This document shows positions 52,260 to 61,254 of a stretch of DNA of 64,000 nucleotides, in pieces; the first letter of the stretch is position 1, and each line of letters begins with the position of its first letter. The position numbers and the translations under genes are program-made. Below the pieces are notes generated by a model. It was not told the origin of the DNA. It ran no database searches and was given only the letters and a program-made list of their open reading frames with translations. The stretch lies in the NCBI RefSeq assembly GCF_034531395.1, contig NZ_JARVCO010000010.1, positions 1 to 64,000 of the forward strand. Reading direction: 5' to 3'. This stretch comes from Pontiella agarivorans. Lineage in GTDB: Bacteria; Verrucomicrobiota; Kiritimatiellia; Kiritimatiellales; Pontiellaceae.

Positions 52260-52844
52260 TCAGAATTCCACGGTCGGAGCCGCGGCCGCTTCGGGTGCGG
52301 CTTCGAAAGCTTCTTTTTTGTCGAAACCGAACATATTGGCCATCATATTTCCGGGAAAACGGCGAATGCTGACATTATAGGCGGCCACCGCTTCGTTATA
52401 ACGCCGGCGCTCCACCGAAATCCGGTTTTCCGTTCCGGCCAGTTCTTCCTGCAGTGCCAGGAAATTCTGGTTGGCTTTTACATCCGGATATTTTTCAACC
52501 ACCACCATCAGGCGGCCCAGCGCACTTTCGAGCATTCCGGCGGTTTTCACGCTCTGCTCGGTATTTCCGGCGGCTTTGGCCTCGCCCCACTGACTGCGCA
52601 GGCGGGTGACTTCGGTGAGCAGTTCTTTTTCATGATCGGCGAACCCCTTCACCGTATTCACCAGGTTGGGAATCAGGTCGTAGCGGCGCTGCAGCACGGT
52701 TTCCACGTTGGCCCAGGCTTTATCGACATTTTCCTCCTGCGTCACAAAACCGTTATATTTTCCCGCAACACAGCCGCCCATGGACAACACGCCGACGAGC
52801 AGTACTCCGGCCGCGATTAAGGGAATCAGACAACCTTTTTTCAT
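52260..52844 (-). CDS. LemA-family protein
   Basis: A 194-residue membrane-anchored protein with an N-terminal helix/lipobox-like segment (LLVGVLSMGGC) and the LemA helical domain (NVDKAWANVETVLQRRYDLIPNLVNTVKGFADHEKE; ISVERRRYNEAVAAYNVSIRRFPGN). Function is unknown; LemA genes are often next to TPM-domain genes, as here. The start overlaps the stop of the nucleotidyltransferase gene. Third in a TPM/nucleotidyltransferase/LemA gene set. Confidence 0.92.
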   Translation of the reverse strand: MKKGCLIPLIAAGVLLVGVLSMGGCVAGKYNGFVTQEENVDKAWANVETVLQRRYDLIPNLVNTVKGFADHEKELLTEVTRLRSQWGEAKAAGNTEQSVKTAGMLESALGRLMVVVEKYPDVKANQNFLALQEELAGTENRISVERRRYNEAVAAYNVSIRRFPGNMMANMFGFDKKEAFEAAPEAAAAPTVEF

Positions 52845-53560
52845 GATTTTACTCCTTTATGAATTTCTGCATCCACGGCGTCGATGACGCACTCGATGGT
52901 TGTTAAATAGGTATTAAACAAGGTTTCAACATCGCATGATTTTGCTTTTTTTGTTCCGTCTTTCAGCTGCTGAACGGTCTGGAATACCGATGGATCAAAC
53001 GAAAGATGAGCCCCCAGCTTTTCCAGGGCCTGGAACTTTTTCTGCGGAATTTCATCTGCAAACAGGCGAAGCGATGCACGAAACAGCACCAGAAACGTGG
53101 ACAGCGATTCCACCATCAGATCCGCCACGGCTTTAGATTTCCCGCCGGTCAGCAGATAAGCCTGCCGCAGTTTAATCAGGCTGCCGCGCAGTTCGTGCTC
53201 AATTTGAAGGCGCAGATTCTCGGTTCCGATTTCCAGATCCGACACCACATCATCGCCATAGAGAATTTTATGGCATTCGCGAATATCGAGCAGCTCAATG
53301 GGAAACACATCCGTCGCCTGTTTCAGCCGCTCCTGCGTAAACAGCAGCGGTGCGGGATTCCCGGCTTTCGCCCACGCCGTCGCGGTCTTTGAAAAGGCAT
53401 TCAGCGTTTCAACGCCCAGCTCTTCGGCAATCACCAGCACATTATAATCCGAGTTCTTTCCGGCATGGTCGCCTGCCGCCGCAGAGCCGTAAAGCACCAC
53501 CGACTTCAGGCTGCCTGAACCCGCTTTTGTTAATTCTTCTACCAGTTTATCCGGGGTCAT
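52841..53560 (-). CDS. Nucleotidyltransferase-domain protein
   Basis: A 239-residue cytosolic protein. The N-terminus has a minimal nucleotidyltransferase fold (VVLYGSAAAGDHAGKNSDYNVLVIAEEL: GS motif and D-x-N in place of the usual D-x-D). The C-terminal two thirds is helical, HEPN-like (LRGSLIKLRQAYLLTGGKSKAV). The changed second Asp suggests altered or lost catalysis. The substrate is unknown. It sits between TPM and LemA genes with overlapping or close spacing. The in-frame palindrome at 53021 encodes FQALEK. Confidence 0.8.
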   Translation of the reverse strand: MTPDKLVEELTKAGSGSLKSVVLYGSAAAGDHAGKNSDYNVLVIAEELGVETLNAFSKTATAWAKAGNPAPLLFTQERLKQATDVFPIELLDIRECHKILYGDDVVSDLEIGTENLRLQIEHELRGSLIKLRQAYLLTGGKSKAVADLMVESLSTFLVLFRASLRLFADEIPQKKFQALEKLGAHLSFDPSVFQTVQQLKDGTKKAKSCDVETLFNTYLTTIECVIDAVDAEIHKGVKS

Positions 53561-53578
53561 TGTTCTCTCCTTGAAATT

Positions 53579-54349
53579 CTACCAGCCACCGCTGGATCCG
53601 CCGCCGCCCGACATTCCGCCGCCAAAACCGCCGCCGGAAAATCCGCCGCCACCGCCAAACCCGCCTCCCCGGCCTCCTCGGCCGCCGCTCAGCAACAGCA
53701 ACATCGCCAGATGCGGATGACGGATCGCAAAAATCACAAAAATAATGCCCATGATCAGCGGAAGAATCGGATTCTGTTTCCGGTTTTCTGTACGGTGCTG
53801 GACGGGATAGCGGGTTTGCGGAACAGCTCCGCTGAGCTGGACGCCGTATTCCTGCGCCACCTCCTGAGCCAGCGCCGCCACCCCCAGCTCGATGCCTTTT
53901 CCTGGATTTCCGGCTTTAAAATACGGGGTAATCATATCGCGCCGGATGCGCCCGGCCGCGGCATCGGGAATTGCGCCTTCCAGGCCGTAGCCCACTTCGA
54001 TGCGCATTTTCCGGTCCTGCATGGCAGCCAGAAACATCACGCCGTTATCTTTGCCTTTCTGCCCGATCCCCCACTTTTCAAACAGACGGTTGGTGAAATC
54101 ATCAATTTCGCCGCCTTCGAGCGATTTCAGTGTAACCACCGCGATTTCGGCGGAAGTCTTCTGCTCCAGCTCATCGATCATGGATTCAATTTTCGCTTCC
54201 TGAGCGGCTGGAATGACGTTGGCGAAATCGTTAACTGCACGGCCGTATTTCGGCTGCAGTTTCTGCAGCAGCGCATCCGAGGCATGAACAGGAAAAGCGG
54301 CGGCGAAAAGAGCACCGGCCAGAAATAAAATACGTGTTGCTTTCTGCAT
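53579..54349 (-). CDS. TPM-domain membrane protein
   Basis: A 256-residue protein with a signal peptide (MQKATRILFLAGALFAAAFPVHA), a periplasmic TPM domain (VNDFANVIPAAQEAKIESMIDELEQKTSAEIAVVT; GQKGKDNGVMFLAAMQDRKMRIEVGYGLEGAIPD), a membrane helix (LPLIMGIIFVIFAI) and a Gly/Ser-rich tail with FGGGGGFSGGG repeats. TPM proteins are linked to photosystem or envelope maintenance and commonly paired with LemA. The ATG at 54349 follows AGGATAGG. Confidence 0.92.
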   Translation of the reverse strand: MQKATRILFLAGALFAAAFPVHASDALLQKLQPKYGRAVNDFANVIPAAQEAKIESMIDELEQKTSAEIAVVTLKSLEGGEIDDFTNRLFEKWGIGQKGKDNGVMFLAAMQDRKMRIEVGYGLEGAIPDAAAGRIRRDMITPYFKAGNPGKGIELGVAALAQEVAQEYGVQLSGAVPQTRYPVQHRTENRKQNPILPLIMGIIFVIFAIRHPHLAMLLLLSGGRGGRGGGFGGGGGFSGGGFGGGMSGGGGSSGGW

Positions 54350-54421
54350 GGCGCCTATCCTACTGCATGCCGTTTTGGATGCGATTACAAACCTTCTGCT
54401 TTTTTGCAAAGCAGGCTGATT

Positions 54422-55600
54422 CTAGGGAGCGTTTTTTCGATAGTGATCAGCAAAATTTTTGAGCGAAGCGACGGCAACACGCGCATTCAGTGATTCGAGA
54501 TCCACTGCGGAAAGATCGGCCGCCTGCCCGGAGGCATCGATGACGGAAAGCCGGCTGATGCCGTCGCACTCAAATTCTTTGTAGTAGGATTTAAGCCGCT
54601 TTTCATCCACCGGCTGATCCAGAGACAAAAACAGCCATTCCGGGCCGTTCCGGCGGCGGGCCAGCATCGGAAATTCCTGGCAGAAACGGGCGGCTGTTTC
54701 ATTTCCGTTTTCCGGTTTGAAAAGAATGGAACTCGGACTGAAGGTGTCGGAAAGGCCTGCTCCCCATTTACGTTTGAAACGAAAGGTGCCGTCGCCCATG
54801 AAAGCGCGCGTTCCGGTGAAATCAACCACCTCGCATCCCATCTCCTGTGCATACTGGATGCCGAAATAATACACCGCGCTGATCAGCGCACGGGGCGGAT
54901 GCTCAAAACATTCAGGGGCCAGACCGATCCAGAGAAAAAAGAGGGCGTCGTCCTCTTCGAACACAATCCCGCCGGCCAGCATTTTATCGTCTTTCAGTAT
55001 TTTCAGCAGAGCGCCTTTCCGGCCGCGCCGCACAAAATGACCTTTGCGGGCCTTGACCATCGATCCCCCATGTTTACTGCGCATGAACGGCAGATACATC
55101 CGGTCGTAAAAATCGGCGACTTCCTTCGGATCCGAAGTTGTTTCGGAACGATAACCTTCGATGCGGATATACCGCAGGTCCTGCCGGCGGATCGTTTTAT
55201 GAAAAAGCTGTTTGGTTTCCTCCCAGGTTTCTTCGAGAAAAATGGACATATTCACCCAGTCGGGCAGTTCCAGAAAACTGCCGTTGCGGTTGATGAGACC
55301 GTGATAGGGCCAGCCGATGTCGCAGAGCAGCAGATCTGCCTGCGCCCGCAGTTTTTCGGCATGACGGCGTGCGCTGAACAGCGTGGTCCGTTTTTCAATA
55401 ACGGTTTCGAAACGGTCGAAAATCGCCTTTTCGATATATTCCCCGTTATAATAGCGGCCGATGTAGAGCACCTTCACCGGCATTTTTTCGCGGCGGGTGA
55501 TGCCGTCAATAAGCGTGATCCGGCAGCGCGGATCAAAAATCATTTTCATGGCCACGGGAAAATGTTCGCCGTACAGCCGGATAAAGCCGACGACGCGCAT
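54422..55600 (-). CDS. GNAT/FemAB-like acyltransferase-fold protein
   Basis: A 392-residue protein. The N-terminal half is not recognised. The central part (about 135-310) follows the FemAB/BioF2-like GNAT pattern: TIRRQDLRYIRIEGYRSE, DFYDRMYLPFMRSKHGG, MLAGGIVFEEDDALFFLWIGL, EMGCEVVDFTGTRAFMGDGTFRFKRKWG. The product may modify a surface polysaccharide or peptide. The start is uncertain: ATG 55600 (CAGGATC upstream) or ATG 55633 across a TTCCA-type palindrome at 55608-55622. Confidence 0.7.
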   Translation of the reverse strand: MRVVGFIRLYGEHFPVAMKMIFDPRCRITLIDGITRREKMPVKVLYIGRYYNGEYIEKAIFDRFETVIEKRTTLFSARRHAEKLRAQADLLLCDIGWPYHGLINRNGSFLELPDWVNMSIFLEETWEETKQLFHKTIRRQDLRYIRIEGYRSETTSDPKEVADFYDRMYLPFMRSKHGGSMVKARKGHFVRRGRKGALLKILKDDKMLAGGIVFEEDDALFFLWIGLAPECFEHPPRALISAVYYFGIQYAQEMGCEVVDFTGTRAFMGDGTFRFKRKWGAGLSDTFSPSSILFKPENGNETAARFCQEFPMLARRRNGPEWLFLSLDQPVDEKRLKSYYKEFECDGISRLSVIDASGQAADLSAVDLESLNARVAVASLKNFADHYRKNAP

Positions 55601-55633
55601 GATCCTGTTCCAAACTCTGGAAAGGAGCCTCAT

Positions 55634-55987
55634 ATGTCGGATCCGGACTCAGCAACCCCGTAAACTGCCTGTGGAAAAATCATCCCGCATAAAGTAAGTT
55701 TGCCTCTTTAACGTGTCAAGGCCGCCCTGCCCGGGGCTGTACTGAAGTATGCGTTTTTCTCAAAAATCTATACCGCTATTGCACGTTTCCAGAGATAGGA
55801 ACCTTTCGGTTTCCGCATCGGAATCGGCCGGAACATATTCAATCCGTTTATTTTACTTCAGTTTAAATACCCGTTTTGCAAAGCCTCGCAATTCCGGACA
55901 ACGACCGTGCTGAAAATCGCGGTCCTTTACATCCGAACAGCTTTACCGGAACGTAGCGGGTGCTGAAGCTTAAAACAGGAGTTGATT
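55634..55987. other. Intergenic region, no gene seen
   Basis: About 350 bases between divergent genes. It holds an imperfect TTTCCAGAGATAGGAA palindrome near 55788. It must contain both promoters; I could not assign them with confidence. Confidence 0.4.
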
Positions 55988-56467
55988 ATGGATGTAAAAA
56001 TTGAACCGATTACAAAATCTGCATTTGCTGAATACGGCCAGTTGCTGGAAACCCCGCCGGCAGCCGAACCGACCATTGCGGTGCCGACTGTGAACTTCTG
56101 GAAACAACAGGCTGCATTCACGGTGGACGGCGAGCTCGAGGTCGGTTTTCTTAACGTGAAAAAAATGGATATGATATTTGATGATCTGGAAAATCATTTC
56201 AAAACACAGACCGGTCTGATCAGTCTTTCCGGCGACTGGTGCATCGGCGTCGGCACTCCGGGGAATGAGGTTCCGGAGGCTGGAAGTTTGAAAGCATTCC
56301 GTATTCCGAAAGGCCGGCTGGTGGTGCTTCATGAAAAATGCTGGCATACAACGCCCTACCCGGTGGACCACGATGAAAGTGCCATGCTGGTGATGTGCAA
56401 AAAAGATTTTCTGGACGACGATACCGTCTACGAAAAAATCAGTGAAGAAAGCCGGCTGGTCTTTTAA
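55988..56467 (+). CDS. Ureidoglycolate lyase (AllA)-like cupin
   Basis: A 159-residue cytosolic protein. MDVKIEPITKSAFAEYGQLLE and the cupin strands with RIPKGRLVVLHEKCWHTTPYPVDHDESAM resemble the AllA family, which splits ureidoglycolate to glyoxylate and urea in allantoin breakdown. No other allantoin gene is nearby, so the exact reaction is uncertain. The ATG at 55988 follows AGGAG. It overlaps the convergent MFS gene by 4 bases. Confidence 0.7.
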   Translation: MDVKIEPITKSAFAEYGQLLETPPAAEPTIAVPTVNFWKQQAAFTVDGELEVGFLNVKKMDMIFDDLENHFKTQTGLISLSGDWCIGVGTPGNEVPEAGSLKAFRIPKGRLVVLHEKCWHTTPYPVDHDESAMLVMCKKDFLDDDTVYEKISEESRLVF

Positions 56468-57798
56468 GCGGCAGCCGAATTGTCCGGTTCGCTCACATCC
56501 GGAAGGGTTATAATATAAACAACTGCCGCCAGCGACAGCAGACTGAGCAGCAGCACAGTGACTGGAGCTCCGAGCCGCTCGCTGATCAGCCCGATCAGTC
56601 CGCCGAAAAACATCAGAACGCCGATCAGCGTATTGGAAACCGCAACATACGCTGCCCGGTTCTGTCCGGTGGCCATATCGACCAGATAAACTTTCCGGCC
56701 GAGACGCACTCCGCCATGCATCACATTGAGCAGCAGGAAAATCACGGCGAGACCATAGGGATTGAGCACCCAGCCCCATTGCAGCACAACGGCCATAAAG
56801 ATGAACAGGCCGAGCAATCCGGCCCCCGTCGCGGCAATCGCCATGACCTGCCGGCTGGAGCGGTCGCCCATATATCCCCAGAACGGAGCCGATAGCGCAG
56901 CAGCCAGACCGTTGGCAATAATCAGCGATCCCAGACCCAGCAGTTCACCATCGGCAACCTGCTGCGCAATCAATACATAAAACGGCGGAGCCAGTGCCAC
57001 GGAAAGCAGCAGACCGCGGGCAATGACATAACGGCGGAACCCGGTATCGGTTTTAAGCAGCGTCATCTGCTGCAACGCCACAGCCAATGCATTCCCGCCG
57101 CCTTCGGTTGCCCCCGGCTGCTCGGCAATGCCTGAAAAAACGGCCGCAGCAATAATCCATAAAATACCACCGGTCAGCAGCAATCCGGAAAATACACGCG
57201 GGCCGGCATGCACCAGATCAACCGTTCCGATCCAGAGCCCGATCAGCAGCACCGCCACACCGGAAAGACCGGAACTCCAGCCCATCAAAGCGCCTCGCCG
57301 GCTTTTGGATACCGTTTTCCCCAGCACATCTTTCGCCGACACCGAGCAGAGTCCGCGGGAAATACTGAACAAAATCAGCATCAGAATGATTGCACCTCCG
57401 GCGGTACCCCCTTCAAAACCGATGGCGGCACCGGCCATACCAAACAGACTGAGTGCGGAAAACAACGCCCCGATGACCCATACCGTTTTACGAATGGCCA
57501 GTTTCCGAACTGCGGCGGCAACCACCAGCTGCGGCAGCAATACCCCACCCTCACGGATCGGAACCAGAAAACCGGTGAATACCGCCGGCACCCCGAGCAT
57601 CCCGAACAGCCAGGGAATAATCAGTTTGGCACTGCCGATTTCGTCCGCCACCTTGCCAAGCAGATTGGCCGTGAGATAGGCAAAAAAATTGCGGGGCTGA
57701 TCGTTGCAGGCCGCATCCGGAATATCTTTGCAGACGCGGGTATCTTCGTCGCCGGTGATGCGGTTATAGAGATTTTCAATCAGAACCTGTTTATTCAT
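56464..57798 (-). CDS. MFS-family transporter
   Basis: A 444-residue inner-membrane protein with 11-12 helices in two halves and a GYMGDRSSRQVMA cytosolic loop typical of the major facilitator superfamily. A soluble N-terminal extension of about 45 residues (ENLYNRITGDEDTRVCKDIPDAAC) precedes the first helix. The substrate is unknown; similar proteins are annotated only as MFS permeases. Confidence 0.88.
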   Translation of the reverse strand: MNKQVLIENLYNRITGDEDTRVCKDIPDAACNDQPRNFFAYLTANLLGKVADEIGSAKLIIPWLFGMLGVPAVFTGFLVPIREGGVLLPQLVVAAAVRKLAIRKTVWVIGALFSALSLFGMAGAAIGFEGGTAGGAIILMLILFSISRGLCSVSAKDVLGKTVSKSRRGALMGWSSGLSGVAVLLIGLWIGTVDLVHAGPRVFSGLLLTGGILWIIAAAVFSGIAEQPGATEGGGNALAVALQQMTLLKTDTGFRRYVIARGLLLSVALAPPFYVLIAQQVADGELLGLGSLIIANGLAAALSAPFWGYMGDRSSRQVMAIAATGAGLLGLFIFMAVVLQWGWVLNPYGLAVIFLLLNVMHGGVRLGRKVYLVDMATGQNRAAYVAVSNTLIGVLMFFGGLIGLISERLGAPVTVLLLSLLSLAAVVYIITLPDVSEPDNSAAA

Positions 57799-58019
57799 AG
57801 CAAGCAGATTATATACGGCAGCAGCCTGAAACAGGACAGCATTTTACGCCGCAACCGGCGAGCTTATACCCAGCCTGTGCAACTCAGAAAGTTGATCCAT
57901 TGTCCGGCTCCCCGACAATGCTGAACCACCGAAAGATCCTCAGGCATTTTTCCGGTTCCGCTTGACCCATTTGCTCCGGTTGCTTAAAATGTATTCCGCT
58001 TTCCAAAAGCAAATGTGTT

Positions 58020-59972
58020 ATGCGAGATGAAACCACATCATCAGAAACGTCACACCCGGTTCGACCGAATCAGGTTCAGCCCGTTTCTGAATCCCCGGTT
58101 GCGGATCTTCAACAGGAACCTTCCGCCGCTTTATTTGATGCCCTCTATCGGGCAGTTCAGGATGCGGTTCTTATCACCGGCACTTCCGGAAAGCTGGTTT
58201 ATATGAATCCATCGGCCGAGGTTCTTACCGGTTATGACAGGAAGCAACATTCGGAACTTCATTTCCAAACGCTCTTTCCAGAACGATCTGCTGCAGAGCG
58301 TTCACAGACAATGCTCATCCGCTGTGATGGACATCCATGCCCTGTTCAGCTCAGACAGTCCTCTCTCAACCTGCAGGCCCAAACACTTACTCTGTTCTCT
58401 ATCCGGCCGGTAACGGATATAACGGAAACCCCGCTTCACGAAGCCCATTCGGTACAGCTGCTGCTGAAACACCTGATGGATCACCTGCCGGACAACATTT
58501 ATTTCAAGGATATCCAGTCTCGTTTTATCATGGTCAACCGGGCGTTCTGCAGCCATATCGGCATCGAAGCCGCGCAGGTTGTGGGCAAAACCGATGCCGA
58601 TCTTTTCACCAAAACGCATGCCGACCAGGCTCGAAATGATGAAGAACAGATTATCAGCACCGGACTTCCTCTGGTTGATATAGAAGAAAAGGAAACCTGG
58701 GCGGATGGTCACTGTACCTGGGTATCCACCACAAAAATGCCCTTGAAAAGTCCCGACGGAACCGTGGTCGGAACCTTCGGTATTTCCCGCGATATCACCG
58801 CAAAGAAAACCATGGAGCAGGAACGCGCAGCCCGCAAAAAGGCTGAGAAAACCACGGAGGCTAAAACGATTTTCCTGGCCAACATGAGCCACGAAATGCG
58901 CACGCCTCTCAGCGCCATTGTCGGCGTTGGCGACCTGCTGGTGGATACGCTCCTTGATGCCGAACAGAAAGATTATGTGGGAACCATCGAATCCAGCTCC
59001 GAAGCCCTGCTGGATATTGTTAACAGCGTGCTGGATCTTTCAAAAATTGAAGCCGGAAAACTGAACCTCGAAGCTGTTCCGTTTAATGTACGGGAACTGA
59101 TCCGTAAAACAATGGATGTCATCAAACAACCGGCATGTTCCCTGAAAAACACACTTTATTCAGAGATCAACGAGAGTATGCCCGATCTGGTACGCGGAGA
59201 TCCGGTTCGCCTGCGACAGGTTTTGCTGAACCTCCTGAGCAATGCCAACAAATTTACCAGCGGCGGATCGATCACCCTGCGGGTGTCGGCCGAACAGCCT
59301 GACCTCCAGCATGTCCGGCTCTTTTTTGAAGTAACGGATACCGGTATCGGCATGGAACCGGAGCAGATTCCGCGGCTGTTCCAGCCCTATGAGCAGGCCG
59401 ACCGATCCACTACACGAAATTACGGCGGTACAGGGCTCGGGCTGGCCATCTGCAATAAACTTGTAGAACAAATGGGCGGGCAGCTCAGCATTACGAGTCA
59501 GAAAGGCATCGGAACACAGATTCAATTCGCCATTCTGCTCGAATGCTGCGCAAACGATACAGTGATTGAAAAAAATGCAGCCGAAGACCAGAACCGTCAA
59601 CATGTCCTGAGCCGTATTCTGCTGGTGGAAGACAACCGCGTAAACCGGGAGGTTATCCGTCGCATTCTAAAAAAACTCGGCTATGACGCCGATCTGGCTG
59701 CAAACGGAGAAGAAGCCGTTCAGGCTGCGCAAAACCAGGCTTATGATTTAATTCTGATGGATGTCCAGATGCCGGTAATGGACGGGCTGGAAGCTACACG
59801 GATCATTAAACGGGAACATGAGAAAAAAAATTCCTGTAAGCCCCTGATTGTCGGGTTGTCTGCACATGCTTTGAAGGAACACCATGAACAGGCCGCGGAA
59901 GCCGGAATGGATGACTACCTGACCAAACCGGTCCGAATCAGAGACCTGAAACAGCTTTTCAGTAGAATCTGA
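58020..59972 (+). CDS. Hybrid sensor histidine kinase (PAS-PAS-HisKA-HATPase-REC)
   Basis: A 650-residue cytosolic sensor with no membrane helix. Two PAS domains (about 38-135 and 145-262), a short coiled coil, HisKA with MSHEMRTPL (His291), HATPase_c with NLLSNANKFT (about 404), DTGIGM (about 440) and GGTGLGLAI (about 469), then a receiver domain with LMDVQMPVMDG (Asp581) and the conserved Lys in TKPVR. No HPt or separate regulator gene is adjacent, so the output path is unknown. Cytosolic PAS domains suggest sensing of redox state or a small molecule. Confidence 0.95.
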   Translation: MRDETTSSETSHPVRPNQVQPVSESPVADLQQEPSAALFDALYRAVQDAVLITGTSGKLVYMNPSAEVLTGYDRKQHSELHFQTLFPERSAAERSQTMLIRCDGHPCPVQLRQSSLNLQAQTLTLFSIRPVTDITETPLHEAHSVQLLLKHLMDHLPDNIYFKDIQSRFIMVNRAFCSHIGIEAAQVVGKTDADLFTKTHADQARNDEEQIISTGLPLVDIEEKETWADGHCTWVSTTKMPLKSPDGTVVGTFGISRDITAKKTMEQERAARKKAEKTTEAKTIFLANMSHEMRTPLSAIVGVGDLLVDTLLDAEQKDYVGTIESSSEALLDIVNSVLDLSKIEAGKLNLEAVPFNVRELIRKTMDVIKQPACSLKNTLYSEINESMPDLVRGDPVRLRQVLLNLLSNANKFTSGGSITLRVSAEQPDLQHVRLFFEVTDTGIGMEPEQIPRLFQPYEQADRSTTRNYGGTGLGLAICNKLVEQMGGQLSITSQKGIGTQIQFAILLECCANDTVIEKNAAEDQNRQHVLSRILLVEDNRVNREVIRRILKKLGYDADLAANGEEAVQAAQNQAYDLILMDVQMPVMDGLEATRIIKREHEKKNSCKPLIVGLSAHALKEHHEQAAEAGMDDYLTKPVRIRDLKQLFSRI

Positions 59973-59980
59973 TACTCCGG

Positions 59981-60919
59981 TCACTCCTCCGGAACAACAT
60001 TGCACAACAGGAAAACATAATCCTGATAATCCCCGTTCTTTGCCTCCTCAAAACAGATCAGAAACACATTTTTCACCGGCTTTCCGGCACGACGCTGCAC
60101 AGGAAATATCCGCACAGCATGCTTCACATGCTTCGGCTCCAGACGACTGTTCCACACATCCTCCGTATAGGCCACATGACTTGGGCTGGATGTGAAAATA
60201 CCGAATACGGCGTTACCGGGATCAAAACAGGTTGTTCCGCTGGCCAATGAAGGAAACAGGGCATTGTGTTCAGCGCGCGTTCTTGTTTTCAGACCAAGTG
60301 TACCGATGGGATGGAGCTCCGGAGCTTCAAGGGCAGCCGTGGGCAGGAGGAAATTCGGAGAATACCGGGCAACGGGCTCCAGCTTAACATCTCCAGCCGA
60401 TGCTTTTCGGAAACGCTGCTGCCGAATTTCATCGCCCTGCAGGGTCGGCCCGGTATCAGAATGCAATGAATTCCATCCGACATCCAGCTGCAGACCAAGC
60501 GTTTCAACAATCCGCTGAAGGGTTGGCTCCCGGTCACCTTCCACACCGATAGCACTGAGACCGGCCAAGGCCACCGACGTCTTAATTTCGCCGGCACTGT
60601 TAACCACCTGACATTCCGCCTTCAGCACACCCAAACGCCCCTTTGGCGGAACAAAGACCAAATCCGCAGTAATACAGCCGTTCGGTTTCAGGGAAACGGG
60701 ACTTTTTTCCAACGTCTGGAAACAGTCCGCATTTCGACCCGTCAGTTTCAGAGTCAGCCCTTCCAACGCCTCGTCGCTCTGATTCCATAGCGTGAAACCG
60801 CGCGGTTCCGATCGTTTTCCTGCAACGCCGGAAAAAATCAGTTCCCCCTGATCGACCAGCAACGGTTGACTGAAAGACAGCATACACGAACAGATCGACA
60901 TAAATAAAAACACACGCAT
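59981..60919 (-). CDS. Secreted hypothetical protein with Ig-like N-terminal domain
   Basis: A 312-residue protein; ATG 60919 follows AGGAGATTCT. Signal peptide MRVFLFMSICSCMLSFS. The first part (about 30-140) resembles an abnormal-spindle/DUF1573-like immunoglobulin domain (GFTLWNQSDEALEGLTLKLTGRNADCF). The C-terminal part (FGIFTSSPSHVAYTEDVWN, KNVFLICFEEAKNGDYQDYVF) resembles domains seen at the ends of planctomycete and verrucomicrobial surface proteins. Function unknown. The in-frame palindrome at 60707 encodes FQTLEK. Confidence 0.7.
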   Translation of the reverse strand: MRVFLFMSICSCMLSFSQPLLVDQGELIFSGVAGKRSEPRGFTLWNQSDEALEGLTLKLTGRNADCFQTLEKSPVSLKPNGCITADLVFVPPKGRLGVLKAECQVVNSAGEIKTSVALAGLSAIGVEGDREPTLQRIVETLGLQLDVGWNSLHSDTGPTLQGDEIRQQRFRKASAGDVKLEPVARYSPNFLLPTAALEAPELHPIGTLGLKTRTRAEHNALFPSLASGTTCFDPGNAVFGIFTSSPSHVAYTEDVWNSRLEPKHVKHAVRIFPVQRRAGKPVKNVFLICFEEAKNGDYQDYVFLLCNVVPEE

Positions 60920-61254
60920 AGAATCTCCTGATAGGGGCCGGTTGAAGTAAACCGCGGACTGTATACGTACGCGTTCCGCCGCGTCAAACGAATCAGCCAT
61001 AATAAGTCTTTAATTTTTATAAGAATTTCAATCCGAATAAATATCGGCATCCTCACTCGCGCCTTCAGGCGGCTTTTTCTCAATCGATTCCGGCCCGTCT
61101 CTCCGGGCTGGTTACTCGGCCCCTGATTCAGTCCCCTGATGCGAAACGGCATCAAAGCCTTTTCAGAAACCGACCGATCAGCTTGTTTGCATCTCCGCTT
61201 CATAAATCAGAATCGCCATGTTAGCGTGATATGAATTTATCGTGGAGCAACACT
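60920..61254. other. Intergenic region with GC hairpins
   Basis: About 335 bases between divergent genes. CGCCTTCAGGCGG followed by CTTTTTC near 61054-61077 looks like a short terminator on the plus strand, and GCCCG/CGGGC arms near 61095-61112 form another hairpin. No gene seen. The promoters of the flanking genes are not resolved. Confidence 0.4.
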